NCBI RefSeq assembly: GCF_014195325.1
Contig: NZ_JACIBK010000002.1
Location: forward strand, 310,001 to 374,000
DNA: 64,000 nt
DNA from: Rhizobium sp. BK650
GTDB lineage: Bacteria; Pseudomonadota; Alphaproteobacteria; Rhizobiales; Rhizobiaceae
Direction: 5' to 3'
The notes beneath the pieces were generated by a model. That model was not told the DNA's origin. It did not search any database and saw nothing but the letters and a program-made list of their open reading frames with translations. Shown piece after piece: positions 47,680 to 56,571 of this stretch. How positions within the stretch are numbered: the stretch's first letter is position 1; each line of letters opens with the position of its first letter. The position numbers were made by a program, and so were the translations under genes.

Positions 47680-48773
47680 TTCGGCACCCAGCGGGAAAAG
47701 AGGGAGGTGGAAAGAGCCCGACCCGGGATTTTGCCGTCGAGGCCCGCCTCGCGGATGACGAGCTCGCCGGATTCGACCACGCCGCCGGCGCCGCGCATCG
47801 TCTCGCGCATCAGCTCGTGAATGGAATAGAAACTCGCCCGGATTGAGTAGGCCGTCAGCACCAACCCGAGCGCCTTCGGTGACAGGATTTCCCGGCAGAT
47901 ATCCAGCATCAGCGGCAGGTGTTCGAAAAGATGCCAAACTTCTCCATTCGGTCCGCGGCCGAATTTCGGCGGGTCGGTGAGGATGATGTCATATTGGCTG
48001 CCGCGGCGCTCCTCGCGGAGGATGAACTTCATCGCATCCTCGCAGATCCAGCGGATCGGCAGTTTTTCCATGCGGCCCAGCGCCTGGTTTTCGCGTGCCC
48101 AGCCGATTGCTTTCTTCGACGCATCGACATGCGTCACTTCAGCGCCGGCAGCCGCAGCGACTAGTGATGCGACGCCTGTATAACCGAAGAGGTTCAGTAC
48201 CTTCAGCGGCGGGCCGGAATTTTCTACCTGGCTCTTCATCCAGTTCCAGTGGACGATCTGTTCCGGGAAGACGCCGACGTGCCGGAAGGAGGTGAAACGG
48301 CCGAAGAAATCGACGCCGAGTAAATTGAGCGGCCAGGTTTCGCCGAGCGCTTCCTTGGGAAAGCGCCAGCGGCCTGTGCCTTCCTCATCCATGTCACCGG
48401 TGAAGACGGCATCGACCTTTTCCCACACATGAGCGGGGAGCGACGGTTGCCACAGCGCCTGTCCCTCGGGCCGCACGATTCTATAGGGGCCATATTGCTC
48501 GAGCTTCTGACCATTGCCGCTATCGATCAGATGGAAATCACCCGCACCCGTCGATTCGAGGATGACGGGTACCCGCTCGGCCGGCCGGTCGCCGTTGCGC
48601 GCCGTCAGCGGGCGCTCGATTGCCGCGGGGACTGCTGCCGGTGGCCGCTGCTCCCGCGCAGGGGCAGCCTTTGCGGTCGTCTTTTCCGGCTTTACAGGCC
48701 GCCCTTCGGCGCGGCGTCCGCCCGAAGGGCCTGCCGCCATCTTCGCGCCGGGCCGGCTTTCTCTGTGTTTCAA
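47676..48773 (-). CDS. RlmI-like class I SAM-dependent RNA methyltransferase
   Basis: The 365-residue protein has a basic, low-complexity N terminus (1-65), then a catalytic domain with motif I LNLFGYTGVASLVAAAAGAE and the catalytic motif DPPKFGRG. This NFGYTG/DPPK pattern fits the RlmI/RlmK m5C or m2G rRNA methylase group, but RlmI itself has a PUA domain at its N terminus, which is not evident here. It starts the lspA-SpoU cluster and is divergent from the CoxG-like gene. Confidence 0.85.
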   Translation of the reverse strand: MKHRESRPGAKMAAGPSGGRRAEGRPVKPEKTTAKAAPAREQRPPAAVPAAIERPLTARNGDRPAERVPVILESTGAGDFHLIDSGNGQKLEQYGPYRIVRPEGQALWQPSLPAHVWEKVDAVFTGDMDEEGTGRWRFPKEALGETWPLNLLGVDFFGRFTSFRHVGVFPEQIVHWNWMKSQVENSGPPLKVLNLFGYTGVASLVAAAAGAEVTHVDASKKAIGWARENQALGRMEKLPIRWICEDAMKFILREERRGSQYDIILTDPPKFGRGPNGEVWHLFEHLPLMLDICREILSPKALGLVLTAYSIRASFYSIHELMRETMRGAGGVVESGELVIREAGLDGKIPGRALSTSLFSRWVPK

Positions 48774-48888
48774 CGTGGTCTTCCGCGTCTAAAATTCGAT
48801 TGAGCCAGTGCAAATAGCATCCTGTCCGACCTTGGCAAAGCGCTTTCCCATTATGATATGGTCGGCCTATGGAAATGGGGAACTGCTG

Positions 48889-49341
48889 ATGGACCTGATC
48901 GGGGAGGAACGTATCGCCGCGCCGCGGGATGTGGTATGGGCTGCCATGAACGATCCCGATATCATCAGGCAATGCATCCCCGGCTGCCAGAGCGTCGAAA
49001 AGCTGTCGTCCACGCAATTCCTGGCGACGGTCAAGGTCGGCTTTGGTCTGTTTTCGGTGACGTTCAACGGTGAGATCCGGCTTTCGAATGTCGAGGCGCC
49101 GCGCCGTTATACCATCGCCGCAGAAGGACAGGGCGGTATAGCCGGTTTTGCAAAGGGTGAGGCCGACGTGACCCTCATCGATGAGGGGCTGCATACGCTG
49201 CTGCGTTATGAAGCCGACGGCGATACGGGCGGTCGGCTCGCGGAACTCGGCGGCAGATTGATCCGCGCCACGTTGGAAAAGCTCGCCCGCCGTTTCTGGG
49301 GAAATTTCAATGCGGCCGTCGTCGAAAAGGCTGCAGGTTAG
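48889..49341 (+). CDS. CoxG-like SRPBCC-fold protein
   Basis: The 150-residue protein resembles the carbon monoxide dehydrogenase accessory subunit CoxG: MDLIGEERIAAPRDVVWAAM at the start, PDIIRQCIPGCQSVEKL, and a C-terminal helix with LARRFWGNFNAAV. The SRPBCC fold usually binds hydrophobic ligands. No coxMSL genes are near, so a CO role should not be assumed. GGGG precedes ATG 48889. A GNAT gene follows after 5 bp and is probably coexpressed. Confidence 0.82.
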   Translation: MDLIGEERIAAPRDVVWAAMNDPDIIRQCIPGCQSVEKLSSTQFLATVKVGFGLFSVTFNGEIRLSNVEAPRRYTIAAEGQGGIAGFAKGEADVTLIDEGLHTLLRYEADGDTGGRLAELGGRLIRATLEKLARRFWGNFNAAVVEKAAG

Positions 49342-49346
49342 GCACC

Positions 49347-49817
49347 ATGCATAATTCCTTTCACACAAGATCGATGACTTGGAATATCCGACCGAACCGT
49401 CCTGAAGACGCGATGCAGCTTGCCGACATCTATCTCTCCGTTCGGCGCAAGACCTTCACCTGGGTTGACCCTGGCAAATTTCATCGCGAGGATTTTGCCG
49501 CCCATACGAATGGCGAAGTTGTTTCCGTCTGCGAAGCGCCCAATGGGAAAATAGCCGGCTTCATCTCGATATGGGCGGCGGATGATTTCATCCATATGCT
49601 CTACATCCTGCCCGAATTGCAGGGCAGGGGAGCGGGAACCGCCTTGCTGCAATCGCTCCCCGGCTGGCCGCAGCATACCTACCGGCTGAAATGCCTCGTC
49701 AACAACCGCCATGCCAAAGCATTCTACCTGGCGCACGGCTTTCAGGTCACCGGCAGGGGTGCTTCGACGGAAGGCGATTATGAAGAGCTGAGTCTTGCTC
49801 CGGCGTCAGCGGAATAG
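49347..49817 (+). CDS. GNAT-family N-acetyltransferase
   Basis: The 156-residue protein has acetyl-CoA-binding motif A in LYILPELQGRGAGTALLQSL and the GNAT ending KCLVNNRHAKAFYLAHGFQVTGRG. The substrate is unknown. ATG 49347 lies 5 bp after the CoxG-like stop; an internal ATG at 49374 is an alternative start. It ends 6 bp before the convergent LapA-domain gene. Confidence 0.85.
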   Translation: MHNSFHTRSMTWNIRPNRPEDAMQLADIYLSVRRKTFTWVDPGKFHREDFAAHTNGEVVSVCEAPNGKIAGFISIWAADDFIHMLYILPELQGRGAGTALLQSLPGWPQHTYRLKCLVNNRHAKAFYLAHGFQVTGRGASTEGDYEELSLAPASAE

Positions 49818-49823
49818 AAGCAA

Positions 49824-50156
49824 CTACCGCGAAGGTAACTGACCGGCGATCTCTTCGGCCCGCGACCTGTGGCGGTCTGCTTCACCTTGCCAGCGGATCG
49901 CTTCCTTGGCTTCGACGCGGGCGCGCTTGCGGTGCTTGCCCTGGTTGAACCAGGTCACGGCCGAACCCATCAGCGTGCCAAGGATAAAGGCAATCAGCAG
50001 GAAAACGAAGAAGGGCGCGGCGAAAGAAAGAACCTGATCCTCAGGCCGGAACGGATTGAAGGCGAGCGTTACGCTCTGCCGGTTGGCGACGCAGAAGATG
50101 ATCAGGATGACGCCAAGCGGCAGCAAAATCAAAAGGTTGATGATCTTCTTGGTCAT
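49824..50156 (-). CDS. LapA-domain (DUF1049) inner-membrane protein
   Basis: The 110-residue protein has two membrane helices (IINLLILLPLGVILIIFCVANRQ in two halves, and SFAAPFFVFLLIAFILGTLM) and a basic cytoplasmic tail. The N-terminal NRQSVTLAFNPF is the DUF1049/LapA signature; E. coli LapA helps balance lipopolysaccharide synthesis. The order sppA-ihfB-lapA is conserved in rhizobia. Confidence 0.82.
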   Translation of the reverse strand: MTKKIINLLILLPLGVILIIFCVANRQSVTLAFNPFRPEDQVLSFAAPFFVFLLIAFILGTLMGSAVTWFNQGKHRKRARVEAKEAIRWQGEADRHRSRAEEIAGQLPSR

Positions 50157-50256
50157 GTCGTTCTCCGCGCCGATTTGGCGAAGGCAAGCTTTATGGACGC
50201 CAGAATAGAAGTGTGGCGGCGAAGTTCAAGTGCGGCTTGATGACCGTTTCAGAGGA

Positions 50257-50556
50257 TCAATCCTCTTCGTCTGCCTGTCCGGGGTTCAGGCGCTCGCGCA
50301 GTTCCTTGCCCGTCTTGAAGAAGGGAACCCACTTTTCTTCGACGAACACCGTATCTCCGGTGCGCGGGTTGCGGCCGGAGCGCGAAGGGCGGTTCTTCAC
50401 GGAAAATGCGCCGAAGCCGCGCAGTTCGACGCGGTTGCCGGCGGCAAGCGCATCAGTGATCTCGTCGAGGACCGCGTTGACGATATTTTCCACATCCCGA
50501 TGATAGAGATGCGGATTGCGTGCCGCAACAATCTGCACCAATTCGGACTTGATCAC
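50257..50556 (-). CDS. ihfB: Integration host factor beta subunit
   Basis: The 99-residue HU/IHF protein starts [18 protein letters not shown] and contains the family signature [21 protein letters not shown], whose FGAF-RNPRTG pattern bends DNA. Start and end match IhfB rather than HU. It lies 30 bp downstream of sppA. IHF helps RpoN-dependent promoters, and rpoN is encoded nearby. Confidence 0.95.
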   Translation of the reverse strand: MIKSELVQIVAARNPHLYHRDVENIVNAVLDEITDALAAGNRVELRGFGAFSVKNRPSRSGRNPRTGDTVFVEEKWVPFFKTGKELRERLNPGQADEED

Positions 50557-50586
50557 GGTCGCCCCCTTAAATTATTGATTTCTTAT

Positions 50587-51537
50587 TCAATCCTGGCCAA
50601 CCTGCCAAACTGAAAGCAGCCCGTCAAGGAGCAACTTTGGAGGTAGGATGCCGTTGATATCCTGACCTTTGAAAAGATCACCATAGCCAAAGATTGTAAT
50701 CAATCGCGAAACAGCTCCAGCGAGTAGAAATGGCGTGCTGCTCTTCTTGTCCCAGTCGACAACTGGCAGCTTGTCACTGACATTTCGGGAGGTCAGGTAG
50801 GCCCGGATTTCCCGTTCACCACCGATGGCGTCAATGAGCTTCACCTTGAGCGCCTGCCGACCCGTATAGATCGTACCGTCGGCAAGCTTCAAAACTTCGT
50901 CGTGCGGCAATTTGCGCCGGTCTGCAACGAGGTTGACGAACCAGTCATAGCTGTCGAGAACCATGTTGCGGATCATGGTTTTGGCTTCCTCGCTGGTGTC
51001 GTGGAAGGGCGACGGCTCCGCCTTGAGCGGCGAGGATTTGATCTCCTGCAGAGAGACGCCCAGCTTGTCGAGCAACGGCTGGACCTGCGGATACTGGAAG
51101 ATGACGCCGATCGAGCCGGTAATAGAGCTTTCACCGGCGATAATCGTATCGCCTGCCGTCGCGATCATATAGCCCGCCGATGCTGCAAGAGTTCTGATGT
51201 CAGAGACGACGGGCTTCTTCTCCGCAATCGCCCGGATCGCCTTGAAGATTTTTTCGCCGCCATAAGTCGTTCCGCCTGGCGAAGATATCGAGATTACGAC
51301 CGCTTTGACCTGATCATTGTCCTTGATCTTTTCCAGCCGCTCGAGCAGCTCGTCATCATCGGTGATCAGGCCGGAGATCGTCACATGGGCGACATGCGGC
51401 CGCGCGGTGCTCCCCTCGCTGAAGACGAAATCATAAAGTGCGAAGCCGAGGGCCACGAGCAGCACAACCGCGACAAGGCGCCAGAAGCCAAGCCTGCGGC
51501 GCAGCAGCCGGCGGTCTGCGATAATCGAGCTGTCCAT
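50587..51537 (-). CDS. sppA: SppA-type signal peptide peptidase (S49)
   Basis: The 316-residue protein has one N-terminal membrane helix (about 19-39) and a periplasmic S49 domain. The Ser-Lys dyad is S120 in TLAASAGYMIATAGD and K172 in SSPLKAEPSPF. ISISSPGG and SSITGSIGVIF are family signatures. It is the short, single-domain SppA form, which degrades cleaved signal peptides. It heads an sppA-ihfB-lapA cluster and is divergent from lptC. Confidence 0.93.
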   Translation of the reverse strand: MDSSIIADRRLLRRRLGFWRLVAVVLLVALGFALYDFVFSEGSTARPHVAHVTISGLITDDDELLERLEKIKDNDQVKAVVISISSPGGTTYGGEKIFKAIRAIAEKKPVVSDIRTLAASAGYMIATAGDTIIAGESSITGSIGVIFQYPQVQPLLDKLGVSLQEIKSSPLKAEPSPFHDTSEEAKTMIRNMVLDSYDWFVNLVADRRKLPHDEVLKLADGTIYTGRQALKVKLIDAIGGEREIRAYLTSRNVSDKLPVVDWDKKSSTPFLLAGAVSRLITIFGYGDLFKGQDINGILPPKLLLDGLLSVWQVGQD

Positions 51538-51664
51538 TCTAACCTCCAGAGACGAAACCCAACGGCGTATTCCCCGCTGGGGAGATAAGGCGCAGGCTGC
51601 CTCGAAAAAATGCCCGACAACCTGCTATTTTTGGTTTAGTTGCTTGTTGCAGAAAAAAATCCAT

Positions 51665-51678
51665 ATTGGCAAGCCAAT
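51665..51678. repeat. 14-bp palindrome between sppA and lptC
   Basis: ATTGGCAAGCCAAT is a perfect 6-2-6 inverted repeat at the middle of the 220 bp divergent gap. It could be an operator serving either gene. The rest of the gap contains an AT-rich stretch and a TATAAG candidate -10 near 51722-51727. Confidence 0.35.
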
Positions 51679-51757
51679 GTAATAATGCGAAACGAACTGT
51701 GATCGGCGCCGGGCATTGCCATATAAGCGGCACGATCATCACACACGGACCAGGCAT

Positions 51758-52423
51758 ATGCTCGATACCCTCAGGAACAACGGGAAGCCCCCATACGCGG
51801 GGCCAAAGGACAGCGCCTATGGCCTTGCCCGGTTCCATTCTGCTCGTGTCCGCCGCCTTAAATTCTTGCTGCCGGTCGCAGCCTTCATTATTTCCCTGAT
51901 CTTCATTGCAGTTTCGGTGATCCGAACTTACCTGCCGGAAACCATCAAGATCGAGGGCGCTAAGATCGAGAACGGCAAAGTCGTGATGGAAAAGCCGGCA
52001 ATTGCCGGCCGCAACTCCGATGGCATCAACTATTCGATGTTCGCCGAGCGCGCGCTGCAGGATATCCGCAATCCCGATTTCATCACGCTGGAAACGATCA
52101 AGGCGGCCGTGCCGATGAATGACGGCCTGATGGCTCGTGTCACGGCAGCGACCGCTGATTTCAACCGCGCGACTGACAACCTGCACATGACGGCGCCGTT
52201 CACGCTCGTTTTGAGCAGCGGTCTCGTTGCGAATTTTCAGTCCGCACACCTTGATATCAAAGGTGGAAACTTATCGACGGACGATCCCGTCAGAATTACC
52301 AAGGACAATGCTTCGATTGTTGCGCAGACTCTTAATATAACGGATAAGGGGCGCGTGATCACATTCGAGGGGAATGTTCGCATGAATGTTGATCCATCCA
52401 CCATCCATAAACAGGGCACCTAA
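51758..52423 (+). CDS. lptC: LptC, LPS export protein anchored in the inner membrane
   Basis: The 221-residue protein has one N-terminal membrane helix (RLKFLLPVAAFIISLIFIAV within about 33-55) and a periplasmic beta-jellyroll (IKIEGAKIENGKVVMEKPAI onward). LptC carries lipopolysaccharide from the LptBFG transporter to LptA. ATG 51758 is taken as start (MLDTLRNNG); the upstream extension is not conserved-looking. lptA follows after 12 bp. Confidence 0.88.
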   Translation: MLDTLRNNGKPPYAGPKDSAYGLARFHSARVRRLKFLLPVAAFIISLIFIAVSVIRTYLPETIKIEGAKIENGKVVMEKPAIAGRNSDGINYSMFAERALQDIRNPDFITLETIKAAVPMNDGLMARVTAATADFNRATDNLHMTAPFTLVLSSGLVANFQSAHLDIKGGNLSTDDPVRITKDNASIVAQTLNITDKGRVITFEGNVRMNVDPSTIHKQGT

Positions 52424-52435
52424 GAGCCGGGTCAT

Positions 52436-53077
52436 ATGACAAAAGATTGTCGCAGTTCAACTCGCAAAACTGGCGTAGCTTTCATCACCGGGGCGCTTGC
52501 CTTTGTCCTGTCGGTCGCGGGGGCGACCGCCCAGTCGACGACGATGCCGGGCATGAAGCTTTCCAGCGATCAGCCGATCCAGATTGAAAGCGATAAGCTC
52601 GAAATTCACGATCAGGAGCACACGGCGCTCTTTACCGGCAAGGTCAAAGTCGTTCAGGGAACGACCACGCTCGAGGCCGGAAAGATGACGGTCTATTATA
52701 AGGACAAGGCGAAGCAGCCTCAAGCGGGGGCTGCCGCTGCACCTGCTGCCCAGCCGGCGCAGACCTCGGCAGAACAATCGAGTTCGCTTGCCTCGGGCAG
52801 CGCAGATATCGACAAGATCCTGGTGACCGACAAGGTTTTCTTGACTTCGGGCACGCAGACGGCAACAGCCGATGACGGCAATTTCGATATGACCTCGCAG
52901 GTGTTCATTCTCACGGGCAACAGGGTCGTGCTGACCGATGGCCCAAACGTCTTTACCGGCTGCAAGCTCACCGTTCACATGACAACCGGTCAGGCAGAGC
53001 TTGAAAGCTGTGGTGGTCGTGTCCAGATTCAGCTCGATCCAAAATCGCAGCCGAGCCAGCAGCCAAAGCAGAATTGA
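52436..53077 (+). CDS. lptA: LptA, periplasmic LPS transport protein
   Basis: The 213-residue protein has a signal peptide (ITGALAFVLSVAGATAQ, cleavage near residue 32) and an OstA/LptA jellyroll: QIESDKLEIHDQEHTALFTG and TLEAGKMTVYYKD. An alanine/proline/glutamine-rich insert (about 85-125) and a QPSQQPKQN tail are rhizobial features. It bridges inner and outer membrane for lipopolysaccharide. The order lptC-lptA-lptB is standard; lptB starts 16 bp later. Confidence 0.92.
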   Translation: MTKDCRSSTRKTGVAFITGALAFVLSVAGATAQSTTMPGMKLSSDQPIQIESDKLEIHDQEHTALFTGKVKVVQGTTTLEAGKMTVYYKDKAKQPQAGAAAAPAAQPAQTSAEQSSSLASGSADIDKILVTDKVFLTSGTQTATADDGNFDMTSQVFILTGNRVVLTDGPNVFTGCKLTVHMTTGQAELESCGGRVQIQLDPKSQPSQQPKQN

Positions 53078-53093
53078 GAAGTCGGCCTTTCAC

Positions 53094-53897
53094 GTGAAGC
53101 TATTCTCATTATCCACCAAGTCCGGCAGAGCCGCGTCGGAAGCCGCGGCTGCTCCCGTCGATAAGGCCCGTTATCAGGGCACACTGATCGCGCGCGGTTT
53201 GACCAAGACCTATGCGACGAGGCGTGTCGTTAATGGCGTTTCACTCGTGGTGCGGCGCGGCGAGGCGGTCGGCCTTCTGGGTCCGAACGGTGCCGGCAAG
53301 ACGACATGTTTCTACATGATCACTGGTCTCGTTCCGGTCGATGAAGGAACGATCGAAATCGACGGCAACGATGTGACGACGATGCCTATGTACCGCCGCT
53401 CGCGTCTTGGCGTCGGCTATCTGCCGCAGGAAGCCTCGATCTTTCGCGGCCTTACGGTAGAGGAGAATATCCGCGCCGTCCTCGAGGTCCATGAAAAGGA
53501 CAAGGCGGCGCGTGAGCGCAAGCTCGACGAATTGCTTGAGGAGTTTCATATTGCGAAGCTCCGTAAGAGTGCCGCCGTAGCTCTCTCGGGCGGTGAGCGC
53601 CGACGCCTGGAAATTGCCCGTGCGCTTGCGACCGACCCCACTTTCATGCTGCTCGACGAGCCGTTTGCCGGTGTCGACCCGATCTCCGTTGCCGATATCC
53701 AGAACCTCGTGCATCATCTGACGGCACGCGGCATTGGTGTTTTGGTCACCGACCACAATGTACGTGAGACACTGGGATTGATCGACCGCGCTTATATTAT
53801 CCATGCGGGCGAAGTGCTAACTCATGGGCGTGCCAACGATATTGTCAACAATCCGGAGGTGCGCCGGCTTTATTTGGGCGACAATTTCAGTCTCTGA
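53094..53897 (+). CDS. lptB: LptB, ATPase of the LPS exporter
   Basis: The 267-residue ABC ATPase has Walker A GPNGAGKTT, the signature LSGGERRRLEIAR, and Walker B FMLLDEPFAGVDP, with LptB-specific EEFHIAKLRKS. The start is uncertain: GTG 53094 (VKLFSLSTKSG) lies 16 bp after lptA and fits the family length, while a longer frame to 53001 would overlap lptA. The 30-residue extension over E. coli LptB is common in rhizobia. rpoN follows after 155 bp. Confidence 0.93.
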   Translation: MKLFSLSTKSGRAASEAAAAPVDKARYQGTLIARGLTKTYATRRVVNGVSLVVRRGEAVGLLGPNGAGKTTCFYMITGLVPVDEGTIEIDGNDVTTMPMYRRSRLGVGYLPQEASIFRGLTVEENIRAVLEVHEKDKAARERKLDELLEEFHIAKLRKSAAVALSGGERRRLEIARALATDPTFMLLDEPFAGVDPISVADIQNLVHHLTARGIGVLVTDHNVRETLGLIDRAYIIHAGEVLTHGRANDIVNNPEVRRLYLGDNFSL

Positions 53898-53943
53898 ACC
53901 GGTCCTGCACGATAGAAAATTACTGTCGCCGCATAGGTTCCGC

Positions 53944-53972
53944 TTGACCAAATAGGATAAAAAAGCAATTTT
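53944..53972 (+). promoter_or_regulatory. Candidate promoter of rpoN
   Basis: TTGACC (53944-53949) and AATTTT (53967-53972) are 17 bp apart, 80 bp before rpoN. The -35 match is good, the -10 weak. The surrounding sequence is AT-richer than its neighbours. Confidence 0.4.
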
Positions 53973-54052
53973 TGGGCCAATTCGGATTTCCGCGGCCTGA
54001 AGTTTGATCGGACGCGGTTTCCTGGAGGAGTCGAGGGAGTTCCGCGTCCGCC

Positions 54053-55600
54053 ATGGCCCTGTCTGCCAACCTTTTTCTGCGACAGAACCAGTCCCTGGTG
54101 ATGACACCGCAACTGATGCAATCCATCCAGTTGCTGCAGATGACGCATGTCGAGCTCACTCAGTTCATTGCACAGGAAGTGGAGAAGAATCCGCTTCTCG
54201 AATTTCCGTCAGGCGAGGGTGAAACCGGCGACCGCGGTGAGGCTGCGGACGAACCATACCCTCAGCAGGCGGACGATGCGGGCGACGGCGAATACGAGGA
54301 TCGTAGCGAAACGCTCTCCGGTGACTGGTATGACAATGGCAGTTCGAGCCGGCTGAGCGACGAGCTGGACGCCAATTACACCAATGTCTTCCCGGATGAC
54401 GGCGCACCGCAGCGCCTCGACGCACCGGAACTCGTCAGCCAGTGGAAGTCGATGCCGGGCAGCGCTGAAGGTGCTGACGACTACGATCTCGATGATTTCG
54501 TCGCCGGTCAGGTCTCGCTGCGCGACCATCTTGCTCAGCAGATACCCTTCATATTGCCCGACATGGCTGATCGCCTGATTGCCCAGAATCTGATCGATCA
54601 GCTCGACGAGGCTGGCTATCTGCAGGCAGATGTGGCAGAAGCCGGTGAGCGTCTCGGAACGGATGCCGAAGATATCGAGCGCGTGCTTGCTGCATTGCAG
54701 ACGCTCGATCCTCCCGGCGTCTTCGCCCGCAATCTCGCTGAATGCCTTGCAATCCAGCTTCGTCAGAAGGATCGCTACGATCCCGCCATGCAGGTGCTCG
54801 TTGAAAATCTCGAGCTGCTCGCCAGGCGCGACTTCGTCACCCTGAAACGCCTCTGTGGTGTCGACGAGGAAGATCTGCTCGACATGCTCTCGGAAATCCG
54901 TCAGCTCAATCCGAAGCCGGGCAGCGGTTTCGAGGCCGGCGTTTCCGAGGCGATCATGCCTGACGTGGTGGTTCGCCCGTCCGCGGATGGAAGCTGGCTG
55001 GTGGAACTTAATCCAGACACGCTGCCGCGTGTCCTAGTCAACCAATCCTATTTTTCACGCGTGACGAAGAACGGCGAGGACCATGCATTTCTCTCCGAAT
55101 GTTTACAGAACGCCAACTGGCTGACGCGCAGCCTGGACCAGCGCGCCAAGACCATCATGAAGGTGGCAAACGAGATTGTGCGCCAGCAGGATGCCTTCCT
55201 GTTGCACGGCGTCGATCACTTGCGACCGCTAAACCTGAAGACGGTCGCCGAAGCGATCAAGATGCATGAATCGACGGTCAGCCGTGTCACCTCGAACAAA
55301 TATATGCTGACGCCGCGCGGCCTCTTCGAGCTCAAATATTTCTTCACGGTTTCGATCGGCGCCGTCGAGGGCGGCGACAGCCATTCTGCCGAAGCGGTTC
55401 GCCACAAGATTCGCACGCTGATCATGCAGGAAAGCCCCGATGCAGTGCTCTCCGATGACGATATCGTTGATATGCTCAAGAAGGGCGGAATCGATCTCGC
55501 ACGGCGTACGGTCGCCAAATACCGCGAAGCGATGAACATAGCCTCCTCCGTCCAGCGCCGTAGGGAGAAGCGCGCTCTGGCAAAGGTCGCCGGCTTCTGA
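54053..55600 (+). CDS. rpoN: RNA polymerase sigma-54 factor RpoN
   Basis: The 515-residue factor directs nitrogen-assimilation, dicarboxylate-transport and nif genes. Region I is glutamine-rich (QNQSLVMTPQLMQSIQLLQ, then QEVEKNPLLE). An acidic region II (about 50-130) follows, then the core-binding domain, an HTH near LKTVAEAIKMHESTVSRVTS, and the RpoN box ARRTVAKYRE near residue 485. It is downstream of lptB and upstream of hpf and ptsN, the usual proteobacterial order. Confidence 0.97.
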   Translation: MALSANLFLRQNQSLVMTPQLMQSIQLLQMTHVELTQFIAQEVEKNPLLEFPSGEGETGDRGEAADEPYPQQADDAGDGEYEDRSETLSGDWYDNGSSSRLSDELDANYTNVFPDDGAPQRLDAPELVSQWKSMPGSAEGADDYDLDDFVAGQVSLRDHLAQQIPFILPDMADRLIAQNLIDQLDEAGYLQADVAEAGERLGTDAEDIERVLAALQTLDPPGVFARNLAECLAIQLRQKDRYDPAMQVLVENLELLARRDFVTLKRLCGVDEEDLLDMLSEIRQLNPKPGSGFEAGVSEAIMPDVVVRPSADGSWLVELNPDTLPRVLVNQSYFSRVTKNGEDHAFLSECLQNANWLTRSLDQRAKTIMKVANEIVRQQDAFLLHGVDHLRPLNLKTVAEAIKMHESTVSRVTSNKYMLTPRGLFELKYFFTVSIGAVEGGDSHSAEAVRHKIRTLIMQESPDAVLSDDDIVDMLKKGGIDLARRTVAKYREAMNIASSVQRRREKRALAKVAGF

Positions 55601-55610
55601 GTTGCAACGC

Positions 55611-55643
55611 CCGGGCGAGCGAATGGTCGCGGCCCGGAACTTT
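55611..55643 (+). terminator. Terminator downstream of rpoN
   Basis: CCGGGC (55611-55616) pairs with GCCCGG (55632-55637), with an inner GCGA/TCGC stem (55619-55622 with 55627-55630), and AACTTTT follows. It lies 11 bp past the rpoN stop. Confidence 0.6.
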
Positions 55644-55722
55644 TGATGGCGGATGCCTCCCCATTTCGTGGGATTTTCGCCGCACGTTTTCCGCGTATGC
55701 TAGACCCCATTGTGCCTGGGTA

Positions 55723-55751
55723 TTGACTTTCCGAGATGCTGTCGCTAGAAG
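55723..55751 (+). promoter_or_regulatory. Predicted housekeeping promoter of hpf-ptsN
   Basis: TTGACT (55723-55728) and TAGAAG (55746-55751) are separated by exactly 17 bp. Transcription would start near 55758. Confidence 0.6.
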
Positions 55752-55923
55752 CCCGCCGCAATCGGAGCAGCGAAGGGCATCCGGGCATTATCCCCATCAT
55801 CCTCAAGGCACCAGGGACACGCAGACTTGAGCTCATCTTGCTTGAGATTGCGCGAAGTGCTTGGATGAGCTTGAGGCTTGGCGTAAACTGATACTCGCAA
55901 ACTACCATAAGAAGGGAAACTCC

Positions 55924-56499
55924 ATGAGTGTGCGTGTATCCGGTAAACATATGGAAATTGGTGACTCCTTCCGTCAAAAGATCGAGGACCAAATTGGTGT
56001 GGCCGTCACGAAATACTTCGACGGGGGATATTCCGGTCAGGTGATCGTGGAAAAATCGAGCTCTCGTTTTTCCGCTGATTGCAAGCTTCATCTCGACAGC
56101 GGGGTCGTGCTGCATGCGGCAGGCGAGGCAATGGATCCGCAGATTGCCTTTGATGCGGCATCCGAGCGTATCGAGAAGCGCCTGCGCCGCTACAAGCGAA
56201 AGCTCAAGGATCACCATGCTGGCAATCACCTGAACGGTTTCGCGGAAGTCGCCTACACCGTCATGGACGCGGTTCCCGATCACGAAGACGAAATCCCGGA
56301 CGATTTCGCTCCGGCCATCGTCGCCGAAAGCACCAAGCAGCTCAAGACGATGTCCGTCGCAACCGCCGTAATGGCTCTCGATATGACCGACGAGCCGCTT
56401 CTACTGTTCCGCAGCCCCGGCAAGGAACAGCTCAACATCGTTTACCGTCGTCACGACGGAAATATTGGCTGGATCGATTCAGCCAATATCAAAAGCTGA
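55924..56499 (+). CDS. hpf: Long-form ribosome hibernation promoting factor
   Basis: The 191-residue protein has an N-terminal RaiA/HPF domain (MSVRVSGKHMEIGDSFRQKI; basic helix RIEKRLRRYKRKLKDHH) that occupies the decoding region of 30S, and a C-terminal dimerisation domain (MALDMTDEPLLLFRSPGKEQLNIVYRRHDGN, split) typical of long HPF, which forms 100S ribosomes. AGGGAAA before ATG 55924 supports the start over a frame open to 55861. It is called sigma-54 modulation protein in older annotation. ptsN follows after 72 bp. Confidence 0.94.
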   Translation: MSVRVSGKHMEIGDSFRQKIEDQIGVAVTKYFDGGYSGQVIVEKSSSRFSADCKLHLDSGVVLHAAGEAMDPQIAFDAASERIEKRLRRYKRKLKDHHAGNHLNGFAEVAYTVMDAVPDHEDEIPDDFAPAIVAESTKQLKTMSVATAVMALDMTDEPLLLFRSPGKEQLNIVYRRHDGNIGWIDSANIKS

Positions 56500-56571
56500 G
56501 ATCCGGACGAAGGAGCGGTGCGACGTATCGCTCCTTCGCACGCGTGATCTCGGTGACAGAAGGAAAAAGAA

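Larger units (their letters stand above)
55601..55923 (+). other. Gap between rpoN and hpf: terminator, promoter and structured leader
   Basis: The 323 bp hold no gene. They contain the rpoN terminator (55611-55643), the hpf promoter (55723-55751) and a leader of about 165 nt. Within it AGCTCATC (55830-55837) can pair with GATGAGCT (55864-55871), and the hexamer CTTGAG recurs at 55826, 55841 and 55870. Confidence 0.6.
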
